From Silene noctiflora (lineage: Eukaryota > Streptophyta > Magnoliopsida > Caryophyllales > Caryophyllaceae): 27,417 nucleotides of DNA. The notes under the pieces are model-generated. The model was not told the DNA's origin. It saw only the letters and a list, made by a program, of their open reading frames with translations, and searched no databases. The stretch spans positions 37,930-65,346 of the forward strand of contig VHZZ01002814.1 of the NCBI GenBank assembly GCA_009801015.1, in the 5' to 3' direction. Shown one piece after another: positions 20,866 through 27,417 of the stretch. A program made the translations under genes and the position numbers. Position 1 is the first letter of the stretch. Every line of letters starts with the position of its first letter.

Positions 20866-23800
20866 TTACATAAGGGCATACTCGAGGGTCTCGACCTCAG
20901 TAGGTCGCCACATTGACTTCTGAGCACACAACAATCCTTCCTTGTCCTTGGAATACGTCATCCTTATTTCCCAATGCATTGACTTGAACGTTGCTTCCAA
21001 CTCATTTATGATTTCTACGTTATCGCGCACTATTATCTTACCTTCTGGTCTCAGTATCCTATCAACCTCCGCAATAAAAGCAGGCATGTCGCACCTAGAT
21101 CCAGATTCCAAAAAGAAAACAATGAGTGAATCAGTAAAATGTTATCTGAGTGAATGAAAACAGGCTGATAGTACTTCGAAAAATACGTACTTCTTTTTAA
21201 TTTTGGAGAAAAGATGATCCGCATGGAGGAGGTCATACGACCTAGGATAGGTGCTAAATGACTGGCACCAATCATGGTACATTCCGAAAAGGCCACGTTC
21301 ATAAATGACAGGAAGTGTATCTGGGCCATCTATAGCCACAACATTCATAACCCATATTTTCATCTCTCTGAGTGCGGCAGCGAATCTGCATACATAAAAG
21401 TACCAATATCAGAATCAGAATACTAATACTTCTGAAAGGCAGCTTTACTCAAGTAATACCATAGAACAGCATGTTATCGACCTAAATATCACTATAATTT
21501 TCTCTTTGTAATTCATAATTTATGGTACTCCTATGAAGCAAAAGGATTTCTGATAGCCATGCAAGTGCAATGAATGGATAGTTTCACAATATTTTACTAC
21601 AAACCGTTTTCCAAGAGACTTTGTATCTAAGAACTATGAGTATGAAGCAAAAGGATTTGAGCAACAGCAGTGAAACACTTGATCTGCAAGGAGCAAAGTC
21701 ACTATCCCTTGAGGCCTTGAGTCCTTGACCACTCACGTAATTCAGATACGGGAGAGCTACCTTCCTCTCACTCACGTAGCAGGAGTGAGAAAATGATAAA
21801 CCAAGGAGATAAGTTTAACTTGATAAAGACTACCACTCACATAGTCACATCCGTTAAAATCTTAAGAAATTCAATTAACTTGGTACTTACCCTCCATATA
21901 CAGCTCTCATGTCCATCACGTTTCTTATGTTAGACCAGCTGATGCCCATGCCATTTAGGTATGATTGGCTGACCACATGTTTCCAGTGCTGGTAATCTGC
22001 GCTGAAATCCTCAGGTGCCGGCTTTCCATACACTCCAACCTGAGAGCTAGTTAACCAGTATGGTACTTTCTGTACTCTTTCAGGCCATTGCTCTGGCCAC
22101 TGGGTACCCCGTTCTACTTCGCCTTCTGGAACTTTATGCAAGCATGATTGCAAGGGGACTAGCCTGTCAAGTGTTAACATAAAGAATGAACAATTTGATA
22201 ACCTGTTTTGCAGCTGCCTAAAAGGATGTTTCCTCAAGAAAGGTTGGGAATCATGACTCGAAATTACTAATCCTTCCAGCACACTTTTATTGGCTCCATT
22301 TGACTTTTAACAAACTTAAATTCTTAAATCATTGATTTATCCAAAAATATATTTAGGCATAATGTAAGTTTGTTCTAGCTTAATAGTTACGAGTAATAAT
22401 TAATACAACACAAGTATGTATTATATATGATGACATGATGTAATCACGGAATAAATAAATCATAAATGATCCACCAAAATGTTTAATCTGATAATAGATA
22501 AATGCAATTATTGGTGCAGTTGTCATCATACGCTGTATGTCATTGGAAATAGTTTCTGTAAGGTTGATCCATTATACAGTAGTTTGCTGACATCAGTGAC
22601 ATGTGATCATCAAGACTCAATACCCCTATAAACTATGAATTTACAGAAACTAGAATCAGAAAGTACCATGCGGCATTGCGATCGTCAGTTTTCTCACACA
22701 ATGGGGGTTCACTCTTTGACCTCTGCTCATAGCATTCATTTGTTGAGGGTTTCTGATATATAGCTATGCCAACCCCATTCACGGTATCTTTTTCTTTCTT
22801 AATAAGCTTCCAGCACATTTGTTTTGTCAGTTTAGACATGGCTGTCAAAGAGAAAACACCTCAGTGTTAAAAGTGAGATCAGAGGAAATCTAAAACCACT
22901 ACCAAATGAAAAAGAACTTGCCATTCCAGATTTCAACATCCTCGTCTAGCTTCTGATAAACTGGAGTGGCTGACCACACAAAATAACCTCCAGGTCGCAG
23001 TACGCGGTTCAATTCCAACAGAAGCTTTCCACCTATATAACAAGTGCTCTTAATTAAGTGCCAAAGCTAAGGTAGAACTTCAAAATGAGCACATAAGAAA
23101 TGAGACATTGTAAGAGGCGGGGAGTAGAAGCGAAAGTACCTTCTATATGCCAAGGAACCCTACACCGGGCACAATGGACAACGTCAAAAACAATCCCAGG
23201 GAAGGGAAGTCTTTGAGTGCCCATGACAGCAGATATGGCAGGAATACCCCGTTCAAGGGCAAATTGAACTTGGGCTTCATGCTCATCTTTAGGAGCCAAC
23301 GACATAGTAAGTACATCTTTGTCAAAGAGAAAACCTCCAAAGCTGGCAACTCCACACCCAACATCCAGCACAACACGAGACTGTTTACCCCAGGCAATAT
23401 CAGGCAACATCTGTAGGCACCATAAAGAAACCATGAGAATTATAGCAAGCAACACTTTCATCATTTCTAAAACTGTTTCACAAGAGTCAAGACACGAGAA
23501 AGAGAACAGTTTAAATTGCAACTGGAACAGCCTATGAGGTTACGAATGTTCAGAACTGAGCAACTGGTATTCTGTTAACTGTGATAAGAGGAAAAAGATA
23601 TTTACATTTTCGATAAACTCGACGTAGTGGAGAGCTCCATGCTTGAACTGGGTTCCACCACCAGGGAAGGTGAGATATTCACCGCTAACTTTCACCCAAT
23701 TCTGATGCCCCTTAATTTCAGCCAATTTGGTATGTGGGACATTGTAGTACCAGATCTGCAGAAACAGAAAAGTACCCTTTTTAGCCAAAAGGAAAGGACA

Positions 23801-24794
23801 AACAAAAAAACGAGAAAGAAAAGAAAAGAAGCTTCATATCGTAAAAAACAATCCATTTTACCTTGTCTCGGCTTTTAGGCCACTCGACTGAGCGCTTATA
23901 TCCTTGTGGAAGAGGAACAAGACATGTGGGAGGTTCAACCGGACAATGCCTCTCCCGATGCTCATAATGCTTAGTACTTCTAAGGTGATGGATCGCATCC
24001 CAGTTATCAAGGCAAGGAATATAATCCGGGCCAGCAGTTGTATTGCAGAGTTTCCATGCCAACTCTTTCTGTTGTTTCGACTTCTGTGACTCTTTCTCAT
24101 TCTTTGACTCGGCTGCTTGAGTTAAGAAAGCCCCGTTCTGGGTTGTAGTCTCATTAAGAAGATCTGACTGAGCCCCTGAAGGAAACACCTCTTGGGAATT
24201 TTCCTTCTTGCCATCGTCAGATTCCTTGTCCTGCTTTTGCTCCACCTTCTCATCTATCTCGCCTTCGTCTTTCTTATCTTCCTTTGCTTCACTAGGAGTC
24301 TCCTCAGAGTTACCCCCCTTGTCATCGGATTCTGGTTTGCTCTCCCCAGAATCTTCTTCGCCGCCTTCCTTCTTTGCGTCCTCAGATTCACCATCTTTTT
24401 TAGACTCAAGGTCTTCCGTATCCTTGCCAGTGTCATTAGATTTGCTTTCCTCGACACTTTCACTGGGCTCCTCATCTTTCTTCTCCTCTCGTGGAGCCTC
24501 ATCTTGGGTCCCACTCACATTACTGTCCCCTTTTGTGGCATCATCTGGCAAATTGCTTTGACTGTCCTCAAACGGCTTTGTGACACTCTCGTTGCTCTCA
24601 CTTGGCAAATTCTGCTTCACATCAGACTTTTGTTTCTGTTGGGGAACTTCGATATTTTGTGAAGAGGAATAAGAAGATGAAGTCATCATCCATACCCCAA
24701 CTAAACAAAGAGCTACAAACGCTACCACAGTGATAGTGGAACAATAGCTAGAGGATTTCCTCCCATCAACTCTCGTATATTTACCCAACGCCAT
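20866..24794 (-). CDS. PMT26: PMT26-like Golgi methyltransferase, 778 aa, 8 coding exons
   Basis: Coding exons, in order, are 24794-23862, 23755-23606, 23410-23140, 23032-22922, 22841-22667, 22163-21891, 21385-21191 and 21094-20866. Phases close throughout. All introns are GT..AG except the fourth, which has a GC donor. The protein is a type-II membrane protein: a short basic N-terminus ([13 protein letters not shown]), one membrane helix at about 20-38 ([13 protein letters not shown]), then an acidic Lys/Glu/Ser linker to about residue 235. A DUF248-type methyltransferase domain follows, with [29 protein letters not shown] motif [14 protein letters not shown] (374-387), [28 protein letters not shown] and [13 protein letters not shown]. 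From memory, Arabidopsis PMT26 shares the [13 protein letters not shown] start and the LLNETT linker motif. It is somewhat longer, at about 829 aa, mainly in the linker. Family role: the QUA2/TSD2 group methylates cell-wall pectin (homogalacturonan) in the Golgi. PMT26's own substrate is not settled, so that role is inference. Confidence 0.93.
22842..22921 (-). other. GC-AG intron in the PMT26-like gene
   Basis: On the minus strand the exon ends TGGAATG and the intron begins GCAAGTTC; the acceptor is GACAG followed by CCATGTC. Joining them gives EIWNAMSK, matching the conserved EIWKAMSE of the family. No GT donor nearby preserves the frame. The remaining donor bases (GCAAGT) are a perfect consensus apart from the C, as usual for genuine GC-AG introns. 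The intron is 80 nt. Confidence 0.85.
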
Positions 24795-24829
24795 GGCTTT
24801 ACTCTTTTAAACCCCCTAGGTTTACAGTC

Positions 24830-25930
24830 CTGGATACAACACAGATCACTTGAATTAAAGACGTATTATACAATATGGTCACCTTCAGGAACATTAATAC
24901 ATAAATAACATCACAGAGATCCGCTTTTTGAAACATGTAATCTCAATCACCAAGATCATATTGAGATCACCATCCATTTGATTCCAGAAACACCATACTT
25001 TTCTTATAAGAAAAACCAAATGGAGTACATATTAACTCAAACTGACAATCAAAATCAAATTACGGTACATCATCATTCCTCCAGTTACATAGAGGCATAA
25101 CAACAATATCATTTCAATTTCCCTAACCAACCAAAATGTCTTAACCTTACTCACTATTAACAACCTCCATGAGCCTAGCCAAAAGCAGGGTTTAACCCTT
25201 TAAGCCCTAACAGGCCAACAACGTCAAAATATTCGCAACCGCACCTCTAACTAGCAGAGCCGAGACAATCAACTCCTATGAGCAAAGCTAAATAACATAA
25301 TACACGCAAGTGCCAGAAAACAATTAAAAAATATTAATACAATCAAACCCATGTTCTAAAATTCTCTAGTCGAATTATTGCCTTCACAAAACCAATAATT
25401 CATCAAATCTATCCCAATTCCCAATCCATATACTGATAAGATTACGTACAACTCGCAGTCGAAATCATATACACAAGTATTATTCGGGTTAGTCTTCCGT
25501 TTTAGACTCATACAAGACTGACAGTACACTTTCATCAATAAAATCGCGACGAAAACTCTATATAATAATTCTGTTATTCCCAAAAACCCTATAAAAACTG
25601 AGCATTAGCAGAATAGCAGTACACACGTATTGGCCAATTCGGGTTCGTCCTACACGTAAAACCGTCTCATACAAGACTAACTATTTACACTTATAACCAA
25701 TCAAATATAACCCAAACTAGACAGATCCAAACAAAAACACTCAAATATCCAATAATAAATTACTTAAACAAGCTAACTAACAAAATCAAAACCAATTACA
25801 TTTCCCAATAAAATCAAGCAAAAATAAAACAAACCCAGATCAGATCTCAACCATATGAATCAAAATTACACTTTAATCAAACATTCAGCTAAAAAACTGA
25901 AATCGTGAAAAATGAAAAAAATGAGCAAAC
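24830..25930 (-). other. leader intron of the PMT26-like gene
   Basis: The minus strand has a good donor (CCAAG|GTTTGC, exon end at 25,931) and an acceptor (ATCCAG|GACTG, exon start at 24,829) bracketing 1.1 kb of AT-rich DNA before the ATG at 24,794. Leader introns of this kind are common in plant housekeeping genes and often raise expression. I see no other feature inside, apart from a stretch near 25,655 (ACCGTCTCATACAAGAC) that looks like a transposon-end fragment. Confidence 0.55.
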
Positions 25931-26070
25931 CTTGGTGGGATCTAAGTAAAAGAAGACAGAAATCAAAGAATTTAGTATGTTATATGATGAATCATAGTAT
26001 GAAGTATGAAGGATTAAAATGGTGAAAGAAGAGAGAGAATGGAAGTATGAAGATAGTGTGTGAATACTGG
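25931..26070 (-). other. probable first (non-coding) exon of the PMT26-like gene
   Basis: On the minus strand this is a CT-rich leader (CATTCTCTCTCTTC...) ending at the donor at 25,931. Its upstream limit is only estimated, from the TATA-like box at 26,090-26,097. Confidence 0.4.
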
Positions 26071-26089
26071 AATAGAGTGTGAAAGTTGA

Positions 26090-26097
26090 TTAATATA
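26090..26097 (-). promoter_or_regulatory. TATA-like box of the PMT26-like gene
   Basis: TATATTAA on the minus strand lies about 25-35 bp upstream of a CT-rich segment where transcription could begin. This fits the leader exon and intron inferred downstream. Confidence 0.4.
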
Positions 26098-26167
26098 GAC
26101 CAAAACAAATCTGGGTAATTTTTTTTTTTTACTGTGGTTAATTGTTAATTACTGATTACTAATCTGG

Positions 26168-26195
26168 AATTGAATTGAATTGAATTGAATTGAAT
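26168..26195. repeat. pentanucleotide microsatellite (AATTG)n
   Basis: About five perfect tandem copies of AATTG, just upstream of the PMT26-like promoter. This kind of repeat is likely to vary in length between individuals. Confidence 0.85.
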
Positions 26196-26197
26196 AT

Positions 26198-26949
26198 TGT
26201 GTGAATTGAAATTGATGTGAAGGAAGTTGCGCGGTAAAAGGGGAATTAGCCAATTAGGGTGAGCTGAAAATGAGGAGAATCTAAGATTTGTTAATTTGGT
26301 GAATTATTTTTTGGGGAAAATCGTTATTAATTCGAGATTGTTGGAATGAGAGTTGGCATTGCCGACTTTGTTTGCTACCTTTTTACTATTTTTAGTAGGG
26401 ACTTTGGACGATATGATAAATGGGTTATCTGAGTCGGATATAATTCACATATAAGTGTGTTTTTGGAGTTAATCAAGTAAGGATTTTAGTGTTATTTTAA
26501 AGAAGTTCAGATTATAATTTAGTAAAGAACGTCAAGTTAGTTTATATCAAGTTATTTTAAGGGTCGATTCATTTTCTAATTCGAGCAAATTCCAAGTTGT
26601 ATTTTTTGTGTTTGGATTGGATTGTCAAGTTAGTTGGGTCAAACGGTTTACTAAGTTTATCGGCAATTTTCACCATAAAAAGTCATTTACTCATGATAAC
26701 CAAAATCTTAAGGTGATTGTTCCCTCGGTCGAATGCTCGCTCATTAGGCTTGCTCATTAAGCTTGAAAAGTGGATAATGCACTGTTCACTCATACCATGC
26801 CCTCAAATTCCACTTGAGATTTTTGGAGGCTCACATTATTTGAGCACGTGACCCCACCGACTTCTAATACCATGTGAAAAAGTCATTTAATTTCAACCAA
26901 AACTTTATGGTGATGGTTGAAGTTCATGATCTTGTACCCTAATATACAA
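26198..26949. other. intergenic DNA upstream of the PMT26-like gene
   Basis: There is no gene. About 26,672-26,920 is an imperfect direct repeat, listed separately. The rest is AT-rich with no clear element. Confidence 0.5.
26672..26920. repeat. imperfect direct repeat, copies about 198 bp apart
   Basis: ACCATAAAAAGTCATTTA, continuing through AACCAAAATCTTAAGGTGAT (26,672-26,722), is echoed by ACCATGTGAAAAAGTCATTT, continuing through AACCAAAACTTTATGGTGAT (26,869-26,920). The sequence between is moderately GC-rich with short internal repeats (GCTCATTAGGCTTG / GCTCATTAAGCTTG). It may be a fragment of a larger dispersed repeat. No open frame. Confidence 0.6.
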
Positions 26950-27269
26950 CTAGTATAGATCCCGTGCTATAGCACGGTATTTTTAGATTTACAAATTATT
27001 AAACTACATTTTCTTTTTTTATTTCTAATAAGAAAATACATAAATATTGTTACATTGTTGTAAAAATACTTCATATTCCATATTACTAAAACAAAAAACA
27101 AATTGTGTAAATTATTTGAAAATTGCGAGATAATGTCCGAAGGGATTGATGAATATTGTGTAAATCATTTGAGTATATATGTATATGTATTTACGGTATA
27201 TACTTGCAATACTCGTCAATTAGTGAAGCTAGTTGCATTTGTTAGAATATTACCGAAAATATAAAAAGA
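26950..27269 (-). mobile_element. Helitron-like element, 3' end and possible complete 320-bp copy
   Basis: Read on the minus strand, a perfect 16-bp palindrome (CCGTGCTATAGCACGG, 26,977-26,962) is followed 8 nt later by CTAG (26,953-26,950) and then a T. That is the canonical Helitron 3' end (hairpin, short spacer, CTRR, insertion before T). At 27,269-27,268 the minus strand reads TC, followed by TTTTTATATTTTC. TC is the Helitron 5' dinucleotide, so the element may span only 320 bp. The 5' boundary is weak evidence, and the element may instead extend off the window. Confidence 0.65.
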
Positions 27270-27417
27270 CTAGTTTTTGTACCCGTGTGCTACACGGGTG
27301 GTAACGGAAAATATTATTAAATATAAAAACTTACGTTTTTCTTGGATTTAGTAAATTATTAAATTAAAGAAATTTTACTGTCCACCCATACACTTTTGAT
27401 AAGTTTATGTTGCTTAG
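27270..27417 (-). mobile_element. second Helitron-like 3' end, element continues beyond the window
   Basis: On the minus strand, ACCCGTGTAGCACACGGGT (27,299-27,281; 8-bp stem with a 3-nt loop) is followed 7 nt later by CTAG (27,273-27,270) and then a T. This is a second Helitron 3' terminus in the same orientation as the one at 26,950. Only the terminal part is visible, no coding sequence is seen, and the 5' end lies outside the window. Confidence 0.7.

Noticed and set aside
24192..24662. Plus-strand open frames of 156 aa (hydrophobic) and 117 aa (Ser/Pro-rich)
   Set aside because: They are antisense shadows of the acidic Lys/Glu/Ser linker in exon 1 of the PMT26-like gene; the low-complexity codons leave the opposite strand open by chance.
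1..27417. tRNA, rRNA, CRISPR or retroviral/LTR coding sequence
   Set aside because: I looked for cloverleaf-like stems, repeat-spacer arrays, and gag/pol motifs by eye and saw none; a tRNA or covariance-model scan would be needed to be certain about small RNA genes.

Overview
This is nuclear DNA from a flowering plant. It is AT-rich, its genes have many short introns with plant-like GT..AG borders, and the three large gene models match well-known plant families. The non-coding DNA is full of small terminal-inverted-repeat elements and carries two Helitron-like 3' ends. A recurrent 9-mer (TACTCCGTA / TACGGAGTA) and the style of the miniature elements remind me, from memory only, of Caryophyllales genomes such as beet, spinach, amaranth or campion. 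That placement is an inference.

Layout: 1-5,250 is mostly gene-poor. It holds two Mutator-type miniature elements with perfect 9-bp target duplications (1,437-1,608 and 3,593-3,789), a Stowaway-like element (2,410-2,513), tandem duplications and a possible small gene of 49 codons with its own TATA box (2,228-2,377). The rest of the window is dominated by three genes, all on the minus strand.

(1) 12,456-5,658 is a ten-exon gene for a 967-residue Agenet/Tudor-like, double-PHD, GNAT acetyltransferase protein of the IDM1-like group, presumably a chromatin reader and histone acetyltransferase. (2) 18,898-14,884 is an eleven-coding-exon gene for a 384-residue copine/vWA plus RING E3 ubiquitin ligase of the RGLG3/4 type. 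(3) 24,794-20,866 is an eight-coding-exon gene for a 778-residue Golgi type-II membrane methyltransferase closest to Arabidopsis PMT26 (the QUA2 / pectin-methyltransferase-like family). It has a leader intron, a TATA-like box near 26,090 and one non-canonical GC-AG intron.

I rebuilt the exon structures by hand from both strands. In each gene the splice phases close without a frameshift and the motifs join across junctions, so all three look intact and functional. They are unrelated in function (chromatin, ubiquitination, cell-wall polysaccharide modification), as is usual for adjacent plant genes, and there is no sign of an operon or cluster. The right edge (26,950-27,417) carries two Helitron-like 3' termini in the same orientation. 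I did not find a convincing new multi-gene system. The points most worth a second look are the 49-aa small gene, the 53-bp internally deleted copy of the 197-bp element with its own near-perfect 9-bp target duplication, the twin Helitron ends and the GC-AG intron.
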